DNA of 64,000 nt from Cynocephalus volans (lineage: Eukaryota; Chordata; Mammalia; Dermoptera; Cynocephalidae): contig NC_084463.1 in the NCBI RefSeq assembly GCF_027409185.1, positions 50,524,907 through 50,588,906 of the forward strand, given 5' to 3'. Below are positions 11,449-28,639 of the stretch, piece after piece. The notes beneath the pieces were generated by a model that had not been told where the DNA came from, did not search any database, and worked only from the letters and a program-made list of their open reading frames with translations. How positions within the stretch are numbered: the stretch's first letter is position 1; each line of letters begins with the position of its first letter. Position numbers and translations under genes: made by a program.

Positions 11449-11523
11449 AAATGTCTAGTATTTTTATCAGCACTGCACTCTCCCGAGTGAGCCACGGGCC
11501 GGCCCAAATGTCTAGTATTTTTA
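11449..11523 (-). mobile_element. Tailless, 3'-truncated SINE insertion with perfect target-site duplication
   Basis: A 39-bp insert (11467-11505) is flanked by perfect 18-bp direct repeats (AAATGTCTAGTATTTTTA at 11449-11466 and 11506-11523). On the minus strand the insert is the first 39 bases of the window's tRNA-derived SINE (GGGCCGGCCCGTGGCTCACT...) and stops at GTGCTGA, which corresponds to the anticodon-loop region of the tRNA-like monomer. There is no A-tail. It therefore looks like retroposition of a 5'-half molecule, the class of tailless retropseudogene known for tRNA-related RNAs in mammals. Confidence 0.9.
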
Positions 11524-12339
11524 AAAGTGAAAAGATAGATGGAAGCTTGGCAGGAGAATGGAGAAGAGCTAAGAAGATAATATCCAAAAAGCAAATTACA
11601 ATTCCCAGCAAAAAATTAAATCTAGAAAAGAAAAAATGTCCCATGAAATTATAAAATGATGTGCATTTAACAAGGACAAAGAAAATAACAACTTAAATTG
11701 AAAAGAGAGACCATTTCTCCCCTCAGGAAGTTAAACTACATTCTATCAAATATACAACAAGTTCACATGTGGAGCCTAAGATATTGTGGATGGGTTGTAA
11801 ATAAACGTGGACCATTCTATTGAAAAGGAGATGTATGGCCAGCTCCATGGTTGTGTGACAAGTTTAGTTGCTCTGCTGCTCACAAAATGGTCCCACATAT
11901 AGAGTGTAATAATCTATGATTGCTTTCTTTAAATATTTAATAAATTTAACTTGGATTTGTGTTTTGAAAGTTGTCTGATGAGAAAATGTGGCATATGCCA
12001 GGGGGCTTAGACCCTGGGTTCATGCACAGTTTGATCTCCCACTACCTCACTGGCATGGGTCTTGGCCCCCTGCTCTTGTGTAACCTGGTGCTAATAAGCC
12101 TTTCCTTTCCCCCCTTTGTTCATGACTGATGCTCCCCACAGCTCCAGACAATGTCTGGGTGGGGACACACTGACTGTTGGGGTCATTTGTGCACATCTTC
12201 CATGGCATCATGGGGTAGGCCGTGATGGCTTCTCACCTAAGCCAGAATCTACATTTTTGTGTTCCCATTATTAAATGCTTAATAATTCATGAACAAGTTG
12301 TTCTACCTGGGGCCTCCACCTTGTTCTTATTTTTTTACC

Positions 12340-12949
12340 TCCTTAAGGTGTAATGTTGGGTTGTTTGAGTTTTTCTTCTTTTCTGATGTAGGTGTTTATT
12401 GCTATACAACTTCCCTCTTAGAACTGCTTTCAGTGTATCCTATAGGGACAGGGATGTTCTTTTCATTTTCTATTGTCTCCAGGAATTTTCTTATTTCCTT
12501 TTTATTTCCTTTCTTGATCCATTCATTGATTTGGAGCATATTGTTTAATTTCCATGTATTTCTTATGGTTCCTAGTAACCCTTTTGTTATTGATTTCTAG
12601 CTTTATTCTAATGTGGTTAGACAAGATAGTTGGTATAATTTCAATTTTACAAAAATTTGTTAGTACTTGTTTTGTGTCCTATCATATGGTCTGTCCTAGA
12701 GATTGTTTCATGTGCCACTGAGAATATGTATTCTGCACCTGTCGGATGATATATTTTGTAAATGTCTATTAAAGTCAGTCATCCCGTACTAGAGGCTAAT
12801 TCTAAGGTTTCCTGGTTAAGTTTCTGTCTGGATGATCTGTCTTTGGCTAAAAGTAGGGTATTAAAGTCTCCAAATATTATTGAGTTTAAGTCTATGTCAC
12901 CTGTTAGGTCTAAAAGTAATTTGTCATATAACTGGCTGCTCCAGAGTTA
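12340..12949 (-). mobile_element. L1 ORF2 (antisense), left piece of a split element
   Basis: Reverse-complement L1 ORF2 sequence (for example 'ACTGCTTTCAGTGTATCCTA' at 12424, 'TTGATCCATTCATTGATTTGG', 'CTCCAAATATTATTGAGTTT'). It is interrupted at 12950 by the MaLR element and continues at 15366 and again after about 16125. Confidence 0.85.
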
Positions 12950-12954
12950 GGTGT

Positions 12955-13359
12955 TGATGGAGTTTGGATGTGTTGTCCCCTCCAAAATTCATGTGGAAAT
13001 TTGGTCCCCAATGTGGCAATGTTGGAAACTGATTGAGTCATGGGGGCAGGTCCCTCATGAATGGATTAATGCTCTCCCTGGGGAAGGGGGGATTAATGAG
13101 TGAGTTGTCGCTCTATTAGTTCCCATCAGAGCTCATTGCTTAAAAAGACCCTGGCCCCTTATCTCTCTTTCTTGCTTCCTGTCACCATGTGATCTGCTTG
13201 TACCCGCCGGCTGCCTGCCACTTTCCATCATTAGTAGAAGCAGCCTGAGGCCCGTACTAGATGCATATGTCCCAGAATCATAAGCCAAATAAACCTTTCC
13301 TTTATAAATTACCCGGCCTCAGTTATTTCTGTTATAGCAACACAAAACAGACTAAAACA
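12955..13359 (+). repeat. 5' LTR of MaLR
   Basis: 405 bp, starting TGATGGAGTTTGGATGTG and ending GACTAAAACA. Contains CTTTCCTTTATAAATTACCC near the end and AATAAA at 13289. Confidence 0.9.
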
Positions 13360-14960
13360 GAAAATTGGTACCAAGGAGTGGGGTGTTGCTAAACAGACAT
13401 CTGAAAATGTGGATGCAGCTTTGGAACTGGGTAATGGGCAAAGGTTGGAGGAGTTTGGAGGACTTAGAAGGAGAGAAAAAGTCAAGGAAAAGTTTGGAAT
13501 GTCTTAGAGACTTATGTGATGGTGAGCAGAATGCTGATAGAAATATGGATAGTAAAGGCCATGTGGATGGTGAGGATTGAGGTAGAAATGAGGAACTTAT
13601 CGGGAATTGGACAAAAGAACCCTTGCTACACCATAGCAAGGAAACTGGTTGCATTGTGTCCATGCCCTTGGACTTTGTGGAAGTTGCAACTTAAGAGTTG
13701 TGTACCAGAGCATTTGGCCAAAGAAATTTCTAAGCAGCAAAGCATTAAGGAAGCTGCATGGTTGCTTTTCAGAGCCTATTCTGACTTATAGTGGCAAAGT
13801 CATGATGTAAAGCCAGAATTTAAAAGCAGAACATAAAGTTATGGAAAATTTGCAGCCTGGCCATGCAGTAAAGAAGTAGAGAGACAGAGAACAATGCAAG
13901 GGTGAAGCAGATAAACTGGTTGCTAAAGACATTATCTTGGCAGTGAGGCAGCCAGATTCTAATAGTGGAGAAAATGAGAGGAAAGCCCTGCAGGCATTTT
14001 AGAAGTCTAGAAGGGTGTCCCACCCATCACATACCCTGAGGCCTAGAAGGACTGAGTTATCCTGGAGGATAGACCTGGGGCACAGCTGCCATTGGGATCC
14101 TGCTCCCTGCATCCCAGCTGCTCCAGCTATAACAGCCCCAAGTGTGGTTTGTGCAGCAGCCCTGGAGAGTAGAGGCCCAAAACCTCAGTGGCATCCATGT
14201 TGTGTTAAGTCTGCAGCCAGCAGGATGTGAGAGCAGTGGAGTCATGGCAGCCTCCACCCAGATTCCAGAGGATGTATGGAAAAGCCTGGAAGCCCAGGCA
14301 GAGACCTACCACAGGAGGAGAGCCACCACAGAGGCCATCTACTAGAGCAATGCCAAGCAGAAAAGTGGGGTTGGAGCCCCCACAGAGAACCCCCACCAGG
14401 GAAATGTCTAGTAGAACCAATGCAGCAGGGCTGCTGCCAGGACAACAAAACTGCAGGGCCACTGGTAACATGTAACGCAATCTTGGAAAAGCCATAGGCA
14501 CCAGCATGGCCCACTGGGCTGTGCCTGGCAGAGCTGTGGGAAGAAGGCTGCCTGATGCTTTGGGAGCCCTGATGCCTTTTGTGCCCAGGATGCAGGGCTT
14601 GGAGTCAAAGAACATTATTTTGGAGCTTTAAGATTTAATGCCTGCCCTGCTGGGCTTCGGACTTGTTTTGGATCAGTTCTTCCTTTCTTTTGGCCTATTC
14701 CTCCTTTTTCGAATGGGAATGTGTACCCATTGCCTGTTCCACCATTGTTATCTTGGCAGTAGATAAATTTGGTTTTGTTTTTCAGGGTCACAGCTGGAAG
14801 GACTTTTGCTTTTGTTCTCAGAAGAGACTTTGGACTTTTAAGTTGGTGTTGGAACAAGCTAAAACTTTTGGGACTATTGGGATAGAATGATTGTATTTTG
14901 TATGTGAGAGTGGCATTAGTTTGGGGGCGCCAGGGGCAAAATGATAGAACTTGGATGTGT

Positions 14961-15360
14961 TGATGAGTTTGGATCCCTTCCAAAACTCATGTGGAAATTT
15001 GATCCCCAATGTGGCAGTGTTGGAAACTGATTGAGTCATGGGACCAGATCCCTCATGAATGGATTAATGCTCTCCCTGGGGGAGTGGTGATTAATGAGTG
15101 AGTTGTCACTCTATTAGTTCCCATAAGAACTCATTGCTTAAAAAGACCTTGGCACCTTATCTTTCTCTTTTGCTTCCTGTCGCCATGTGATCTGCTTGTA
15201 CCTGCCAGCTGCCTGCCACTTTCCACCACAAGTAGAAGCAGCCTGAGGCCCGTGACAGATGCAGCCCATCCCAGAATCATAAGCCAAATAAATCTCTTTC
15301 CTTTATAAATTACCCAGCCTCAGATATTTCTGTTATAGCAACACAAAACGGATGAAAACG
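14961..15360 (+). repeat. 3' LTR of MaLR
   Basis: About 400 bp, starting TGATGAGTTTGGATCC and ending GGATGAAAACG. By eye it differs from the 5' LTR at about 10-12% of sites plus small indels. Confidence 0.9.
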
Positions 15361-15365
15361 GGTCT

Positions 15366-15640
15366 GTATATACTTTCTTTTTGAATTGATCTTTTTAGCA
15401 TTATATAATAACCTTCCCGATCTTTTCTATTTTTAAGTTTCCTAGGCTTGAAGTACATATTACCTCAGATAAGTATAGCTGCTCCTGCTCTTTTTTGATT
15501 TACATTTCCATAAAATATCTGTTTCTGTCCCTCCACGTTCTGACAATGTGTGTCTTTATAGGTGAGGTAAGTTTTTGTGCACATTATATTGTGGATTCTT
15601 GTTTTATAATCCATTCAGCCACTTTGTGTATTTTATTATT
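15366..15640 (-). mobile_element. L1 ORF2 (antisense), middle piece
   Basis: Direct continuation of the L1 broken at 12949 ('TATACTTTCTTTTTGAATTG', 'AAGTTTTTGTGCACATTATA', 'ATTCAGCCACTTTGTGTATTTT'). Interrupted at about 15640 by a second, younger L1 end. Confidence 0.8.
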
Positions 15641-16125
15641 TTAATTTATCGATATACAATGTAGTGATTTTTGTGTTCCTTTACCAATTCCTCCTTTCCC
15701 TCTCCCCCCTCCCCCATCAACATTATGTGTTCACTTGTCTCAATAAGTTCAAGGAATTGTTGTGATTGTTGTGTCTTCTTCCCTGCCAATCCCTGCCCAC
15801 TATTTGTTTGTATGTTTATTGTTTGATTGGTTTTTAGCTCCCACAAATAAGTGAGAACATATGGCATTTCTCTTTCTGTGCCTAATTTATTTCACTTAAT
15901 ATAATTTTTTCTAAGCCCATCCATGTTGCTGCGAATGGTAGCATTTCATTCTTTTTATAGTACAGTAGCATTTCATTGTGTAGACATACCATATTTTCCT
16001 TATCCACTCATCTGATGATGGACATTTGGGCTGGTGCAACTCTTATCTATTGTAAGTAATGCTGCAATAAACATTGGACTACAGGTATCCCTTTGACATA
16101 GTGATTTCCATTCCTCTTAGTATAT
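15640..16125 (-). mobile_element. L1 3' end inserted into an older L1
   Basis: Lineage 3'UTR ('TATACAATGTAGTGATTTTT', CTCCC-rich tract at 15693-15717, 'AAATAAGTGAGAACATATGG') followed by the ORF2 end ('GGACATTTGGGCTGGTGCAA', 'GCTGCAATAAACATTGGACT'). The older L1 resumes at about 16125 with 'AATTAAGGCATTCAATCCTT', so this is a nested 5'-truncated insertion. Confidence 0.75.
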
Positions 16126-16440
16126 TTTAATTAAGGCATTCAATCCTTTCATATTTAGGGTTATTATTGATATACACGGAGTTGTTACTGCCATTTTATT
16201 ATTTTTTTCTGGTGATTTTGAAGGTTATTTTGTCCTTTTTCCCATACTTACTGTCTTCCTTTGGGGTAAAGTGGTTTTCTCTAGCATTATATTTTGATTT
16301 CTCACTATTTTTAGTATGTCTCATAAGCTTTTGTGTTGTGGTTACCATGAGGCTTACAAAAATCATGTTACAGTTGTAAGAATTTTCTTAGAGCAGTAAC
16401 AACAAAAACAGCAACAAAAACATAGCAAACTGTATGATTT
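16125..16440 (-). mobile_element. L1 ORF2 (antisense), right piece of the split element
   Basis: Resumes the L1 interrupted at 12949 and 15640 ('TTCATATTTAGGGTTATTAT', 'GTGGTTACCATGAGGCTTAC'). Completes a three-layer nest: old L1, MaLR and younger L1. Confidence 0.7.
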
Positions 16441-16589
16441 GTTGGATTCCTTTGCTGGAGACAAATTTATCTGTTCTTCTTCAATCTTTTACTTTTACTG
16501 CTTGTAATAAATACAGGCTTTTTCTAAGGAAATCATGCAATAAAAATGAGAAAAAAGGATTCTGAATTGCAAAACTTTATTTTAAAAAG

Positions 16590-16900
16590 AGTAAAGCTTT
16601 ATTTTAATGCTCAAAATATAATTCTTTATATAAAAGAAATCCTGTGGAATTCAACTTAAAATCTTCAAAAATAACTGAGTTCAGCAATGTAGCAGGTTAT
16701 GAAGTGAATGTAAAAAAATCAATTGTATTTCTATATACTAGCAATAAACATTCTGGAAACACAACTAAGAAAGTGATACCATTGAAAATAGGATCAAAAA
16801 GAATGAAAACCTCTGGAAAGAATTTTAGGAATGTAAGTGTTCTAATTTTATACTGAAAACAACCAAATATAATGAAAGGACAAAAACACAAATTTAAAAT
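16590..16900 (+). mobile_element. L1 ORF2 fragment (sense)
   Basis: 'TATTTCTATATACTAGCAAT' at 16726 and 'ACAACTAAGAAAGTGATACC' at 16761 are typical of the ORF2 3' portion. About 300 bp, no ORF. Confidence 0.75.
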
Positions 16901-16909
16901 GTAGTAATG

Positions 16910-19590
16910 ATTTGGATATTCCCTTACCAGCAGTTCACTGTGATTTTTTAGAGCCTAGGGTTGTTAGGAGTGATGGCACCTTGTACTTCGTCATGAGAGT
17001 TGAGGTGGAGAAGAGGTGATACAATTGAGAAATATGTGAGAGCCAAAAATAAACGAACAAATTCACATATTTGTGTGACTATGAGAGGATCCTGGACCAA
17101 CCTGTTTTCCAAATATCTAGATTGTGATACTTGGAAAACCTTTGTAGATAGTTATGAGAAGAAAGAAATACACACACACACACACACACACAGGATTTCC
17201 CCCAGTTTTTAATTTTTTGTGTGTGTTGTTTATTGGCTTTGTTTTTGTTGCAAGAGCAGGAAAGCATTTTGTGTTTGAGGAGTCAAGTTTGAGAAACATC
17301 AGATGACCAAGAATAGAACTAATGAGATACAGAGAGGATCTGGATTAAGCGACGATAATACCCAGAACCAGTGTTAATCTCTGAGCACAGTTGATGCTGT
17401 CTAGCAAGAGAACACCAATAAGAACAAACACCAAGTCTTGCACATGGGGTCATTTAAACTTTTAATTTTGAACTCCCAGTGGGGACTAAAAAGAAGGGCA
17501 AGAGAGTATGAAGAGAAAACAGGGAAACCAGTGTTACCAAAATGAAGGAGAAGTTTTAATGGCTACTGAGAAGTATATAATAAGTCGAGGACTAAGGACT
17601 GTCTTCTGGATGGAGACAGGAAGCCATTGCTGACGTGAATGAACTTCAATTAAGTTCTCCACACTCCCATGAGGAGCAGACCATGAAGAACACAACTTCT
17701 TGACATTGGCTTTTTTTTTTTTTTAACCAAAATTAAATAAGGGTTTCATTTCCATCTCTAGCATTTGAGTGAAAATTTTGCTCCAGCCATTGTGGATACA
17801 ACTGCCACAATGTGGTTTCTGCTCTCCATCTTACTTACAAGGGCCTAAAAAATACAGTAACTAAGACTATTTTAAGGTTTTAAAATATATTCTCAAGGAA
17901 ACATAGACTGGTATGGAGGTACTAGAAGTCATACGATTTTATAACTGTAAGAAAAAATCTTCAGCAAACATCATTACTTCTGAAAAGGACTGTAGCAGCC
18001 CTAATGCAATCAGGAACAACACAGGTTAAGTACGATAACTAATCAATCAACACAATCCTGGAATTCCAAGTTAATATAAAATCACAAACAAATTAAAGGT
18101 CTAAGTGTTTTTAGATGACAATTACCTTGTTACAAAAGCCACATTCATGAACCTTAAGAGAAACCAGATGGGTAAAACAGGATCTCTTCTTCAGAAACTT
18201 AACTCATGCAGTTATGGGACCATAGTCTATAGGAGGAAAAGTATCAGTGTTGAGTGGGGAAATGGAGTCTCTTCAATTTTAAACTTTATCACGGTTGTGT
18301 TGGAGGACCTTTGATGTCAATTTAGATAAATTAGTTAAAAATGACAGGAGACCCTGAGTCAGAGAAAATATTTGTAAACTGGAACTTCCTGTCTGAACAA
18401 GATGACAAGAACCATTTTTCCTCCTCCTATCTACTATGTTCAACTATAAACTCTGGAATTTCCTAAGAAACATCCACAGGAGAACTCTGGAAGGCTGTAG
18501 AAATAAACAAACAACAGAGTGCCAGGATGTCATTATACTCTCACCAATCAGGAGAAGGAGACCCTCCTGATGTTTTCCAGAACGTGGCAACAGAAGGTAG
18601 TCAGGTAGGGTAATTTCTCCCTGGACTCAACCTGATTTCTGTGACAACAAATAGTGACTACAATCCCCTTCCCCAAGCCCAGCATGACCTGAGCGACATA
18701 GATTCAGAGCCCTGGAGGTAATTAGCAGACAGTGAGTCTGTTCTCTTTTTTCCCCTATACATGCTAAGGCAAACAGGCAGCTCCTGCAAAGAACCACCAC
18801 AACCAGTGAATTATTCCAGGAAGATGTACATTCACACATATGTCATAAGTTACTCTTCCTGCCTGCTGCTCTTCAGGAGAAATATGCGTGGGGACCATGG
18901 ACATGGTCCCCATATAAAAATCTCACAGATTATGAAATCTGTTCCCAGAAGGCCTGAGTTGTTGGGGCAGGATTGAGAAGTGCATGGACCCAGGAACAAT
19001 AACCTCTGGGAGAATCTGCTCCCACCATCTCTGACACAGTAGGAGAGTCATTCATTCTCCTGTTGTCACTCTCTGCAGCTCATGTCTTTGCTCTGAGATT
19101 CAGGGATGGTGTTTATACACTGTTTGAAAAATAGCAGAGCCCAGCTGTGAAGAGCAGACATGCCAAGCCTGAGAAAAGAGAAAATGGCACATAGGGACCT
19201 AGAAAGCCTATTCATACTCTATATTCAAAGAAGGACTTCTGAAAGACCAGTAGGCAAGCTCTGATTGGATAATCCTACTAGTGGCCATCAGACAATAAGA
19301 AAATGAAATACTGAGACTCTTCCAAGAGTACTTGCCAGAGACCTCCACCTACAGCATATTCATCTTCAGAGTTCATTTTCATGTTTTTCAACTTTTCTTT
19401 TTTAATTATCACTAAGTCCAACACATAAAATTACACACGTGTGGAATACTAGAAAATATAAGTATATAACCATAATCACAAACTTTAGAATATGTCCATG
19501 ACTCATCTTATTTGCATCTACTCTTTCACCACTCCAGCTCTAGACAATTTTTAATGCCTTTACTGTTTCTGAAGATAAGCCTTTATAAAA
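16910..19590. other. Long stretch without a recognised gene
   Basis: I see an (AC)n microsatellite at 17169-17191, a T-run at 17710 and a perfect 10-bp palindrome (GGGGACCATG...CATGGTCCCC) at about 18890-18912. No supported exon; open frames of 60-71 codons are scattered and unconvincing. Some tracts may be old L1 5' sequence, but I cannot confirm that. Confidence 0.4.
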
Positions 19591-20600
19591 ATATCTTAAG
19601 TGCAAAAATAAATTATGTAGTTTCCTTGGGTGTAGTTTCTTTCACATAGCTGGACACTGTTGATGATCTTTCCTGCTAGAGCACATATCATTACTATATC
19701 TTCTTTGATTGGGGAATAGTATTCTATGACACAGATACACCGCATACATGTTACCTTCTGGTAGTGGATGAATATTTGTTTCATTTACTTTTGGCAATTA
19801 TAAATAGTGCTGCTATGAGCATTCACATGAGTCTTTGGCCATAAACTTATCTTTTTTTTTTTTTTTTTGCATACACTGAAAGAAATTTGAGTAGTACAGT
19901 GATTCTAGATAATATTTTGAGAAATTGCCAAAATGTTTTTCAAAGTGCCTGCACTATTTTACATTCTCATTTACAATATGACAGTTCCATATTCTGTAAA
20001 TCTTTGTTGACACTTTTTATTGTCTATATTATAGCCATTTTATTGGGTGTTATCCTCCTTATGGTTTTCATTTGCATTTCTCTAATCACAATAATGTTCA
20101 TATTTCCACGAACTTATTGACAATTTGCATGTTTTTTGTAGACACGTGTATTTAAATCCTTTGTCCATTTTAAAAACTTGATTGTCTATTATTGACTTTT
20201 AAGAGTTTCATCTTTATTCTGAAATATACCCCTCACACAGATACATAATTTAAACTTATTTTGCATTAATTAACTTGTCTTTTTATTTTTTTTATGGCCT
20301 CATTTGAAAAACATAAGTGTCACAATGTTATCAAATGCAGTTTATCTTTTTATTTCCTTCTCTAGAATGTGATTTTGGTGGAATTTCTAAGAAATTGTTA
20401 CCTAGCTTATAATTACAAATATTTACTCTATTATTTCTCTATAAGTTTTATAATTTTATCTCCTACAAACAATAAGAGATCTATTTTGAATACTTTTCTG
20501 AATGGGTGTGATTTGAGTGAGGGGTTCAACTTTATCCTTCTGCAAGTGTATATAATTTTCCCAGCACCATTTGCTGAAAAAAGCTGTCAGTACAAAAGAC
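19590..20600 (-). mobile_element. Old L1 (L1M-type) 3' part, antisense
   Basis: Diverged reverse-complement L1: 'AGTATTCTATGACACAGATA', 'AATAGTGCTGCTATGAGCAT', 'TTGCATTTCTCTAATCACAA', 'TTTCCCAGCACCATTTGCTG'. A (GT)n run follows at 20607-20630. It lies downstream of the KZFP 3'UTR. Confidence 0.8.
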
Positions 20601-20654
20601 AGTGTTTTGTGTGTGTGTGTGTGTGTGTTTCTGGAAAAAATTAGCTAGTCTTTG

Positions 20655-21539
20655 CCATGCAGTATTTCTCCCTTATGTGAGTTCTCTGATGTCTGCTTAG
20701 GTGTGACTTCTGACAAAAGATGTTCTACATTCATTACAATCAGCCTTTCATATCCACAAAATCCACATTCATGGATTCAACCAACTATAAATCAAAAATA
20801 TTTGAAAAAAAGAAAGTATGGCAATTCAAAATATACCAAAAAACTACAACAAATTATACTGTTTTTAATGTATTCAGTAATATAAGTAATCTAGACATGA
20901 TGTGAAATTGTGCAGCAGAATGTTAGCTCACCACTTCATATAAGACTTGAGCATCCACAGATTTTGGTATCTATGGAAAGTTTTGAAACCAATCCCCTGT
21001 GGATATGAATGGACAGCTGTACATTCATAGGTTTTCTCTTTTACGTGAGTTCTCTGATGCATCCTGAAGTGTGCTCATGACTAGTAAGGTTTGATTTCTG
21101 GTAGGAAGATTTCCTACATTCATTACATTCATATGGTTTCACAACTGTGTGAGTTCTTTGATGGACACGGAGGTCTGCTTTACTGTAGAAAGGTTTCCTA
21201 TATTCTTTACATTCATCTGGATTCTCACATGCGTAAATTCTCCAATGCTTGCTGAGGTTTGACTTCTGGTGAAAGGTTTTTCCACATTCATTACATACAT
21301 AGGGCTTCTCATCTGTGTGAATCTCTGATGCATGCTGAAGATTGACATGTTTGAAGGTTTTTTAACACATTGTATTCATAGGGCCTTTTCTATGTGTGAT
21401 TTTTCTTACGTTTATTGAGATCCAAGTTATGGTAGAAAGATTTTGTACATTCTTTATATTCATATGGTGTCTCACCTGTGTGAGTATTGTGATATACACT
21501 GAAGTCTGATTTACTTTAGAAAATTTCTGAACATTGTTG
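20655..21539 (-). pseudogene. Decayed C2H2 finger units in the KZFP 3'UTR
   Basis: Past the KZFP stop codon the minus strand continues with recognisable finger and TGEKPY-linker units in changing frames, about six from 21539 to 21030 and one more at 20735-20655. One finger near 21230-21310 still has a good C-x2-C, F, L and first His, but the following linker is mutated. Others have lost cysteines or carry stops and frameshifts. Unit spacing stays close to 84 bp. The simplest reading is that the array was once about 24 fingers and that the tail was released from selection when the reading frame closed at 21540. Confidence 0.8.
20737..21019. mobile_element. MER2/Tigger-like DNA transposon, 283 bp, TA target site
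   Basis: Terminal inverted repeats of about 21 bp (both ending in TTCATATCCAC inward) and TA duplications at 20735-20736 and 21020-21021. Internal 'GAGCATCCACAGATTTTGGTA' near the right end is typical of MER2/Tigger termini. It splits a decayed zinc-finger unit: joining its flanks restores the regular finger sequence context. Confidence 0.8.
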
Positions 21540-25260
<3,721 letters not shown>

Positions 25261-25261
25261 A

Positions 25262-25672
25262 ATTTTCCCCCAAACTCATATTGAAGTTTGATCATCATAT
25301 TAACAGTATGAAGAGTGTGGAAAATCTAACTATGGTATTTGAACTGTAAGGCTTTGAGGAAGTTATTACATAGTGAAGGCCATGCCTTTATGAATGGATT
25401 GATCTGTTCATGAAATAGTGACTTAATGGGTTATTGAGGGTAGATTGGTGGCTTTAAACAGCATGTGGACACACTTTTGCCACTCTCGCCTTGTGACACA
25501 GTGCACCAACTGTGGACTCTGCTGAGAGTCCCCACAAATGAGAAGACCCCCACCAGATGTGATACCTAAACTTTGGACTTGTCTGCCTACATAACTATAA
25601 AAAATAAATTTTGTTTCCTTATAAATTACCTGTTTTCAGGTATAAAATTACAAGTAGAAAAACATGGACTAA
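25262..25672 (+). mobile_element. MaLR solo LTR (MLT1/MST-type), in KZFP intron
   Basis: 'CCCAAACTCATATTGAAGTT' near the start, 'TTTATGAATGGATTGATCTG', a (T)GTTTCCTTATAAATTACC signal near 25612 and an end in ATGGACTAAAACA are the MaLR LTR pattern. Diverged. Confidence 0.75.
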
Positions 25673-25994
25673 AACATTCTGGAAGGAGACGTACATGATA
25701 ATGGACCAAAAGAGAGCTACCAAGAATACTGATAAAGTTCACAGTAAATAAAAGGGTCTAAAACAAGAAAGGTAGAGATTAGATTTGTGGAAGTATATGA
25801 ACTACTCATTAAAATAAAACGTGGGTATATAAGTGTTAGAGCTCTATTTGGAGATTATATAATGCATGAGTTTCTAAGTAGGCCAGGAGTTCTCTGGTCT
25901 GAAATCTAGCAAATATATTGGTAAAAACAGCTGAACATGACCAAAATCTGCTGGACCTTACTCTTTCCAGCCTCAGTGCCCAGGACATACTGAC

Positions 25995-26084
25995 CTTGTA
26001 GACTCTGGTTTTGGGAGTCTATTGTCCATTGTTCTGCTTCTTGCTCCAACTTGAAGATCACTTCAGGTTTGGTAATGCAGTACC
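25995..26084 (-). CDS. KZFP KRAB-B exon
   Basis: 90 bp. On the minus strand the acceptor is AAAG (26086-26085) and the donor is G|GTCAGT (GT at 25994-25993). It completes Gly48 and codes residues 49-77, with YCITKPEVIFKLEQEAEQWT, the KRAB-B core (KPEVIFKLEQ). The B box strengthens corepressor recruitment by the A box in this family. The polypyrimidine tract before the acceptor is weak, but frame and content fit exactly on both sides. Confidence 0.88.
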
Positions 26085-26318
26085 CTTTAATGGATAATAA
26101 CAGGGACTTTGCAAAATTGTTGTCAGGTTCTTGAAAGGATGACAAGAGCTCATCTTAAGATGCTATGAAATGACAGGGCCAATTTGAATGTTTCTTTGGA
26201 GAGGGATGATGCATTATTTATGGAATAAAATCCTACCTAAATAGCATTAAATCTTATAAGTGGTTCCTTTATTTACCATAGAGGAAGAAAGTACTGCCCC
26301 TGACACTGAGGAGTTTCA

Positions 26319-28630
<2,312 letters not shown>

Positions 28631-28639
28631 GAATAAACA

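Larger units (their letters stand above)
12955..15360 (+). mobile_element. Full-length MaLR retrotransposon (THE1/MST-like)
   Basis: Two similar LTRs (12955-13359 and 14961-15360) flank a 1.6-kb internal region that begins 'AAAATTGGTACCAAGGAGTGG' and reads like the known MaLR internal sequence ('GCTTTGGAACTGGGTAATGG', 'AAATTTCTAAGCAGCAAAGC', 'GGAGCTTTAAGATTTAATGC'). Target-site duplication is GGTGT (12950-12954) versus GGTCT (15361-15365), one mismatch. The element sits inside an antisense L1. MaLRs have no env or pol and move with ERVL proteins; the internal ORFs (up to 136 codons on the minus strand) are chance frames. Confidence 0.9.

Noticed and set aside
14205..14615. 136-codon minus-strand frame
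   Set aside because: It lies in the MaLR internal region, antisense to the element, with no family match.
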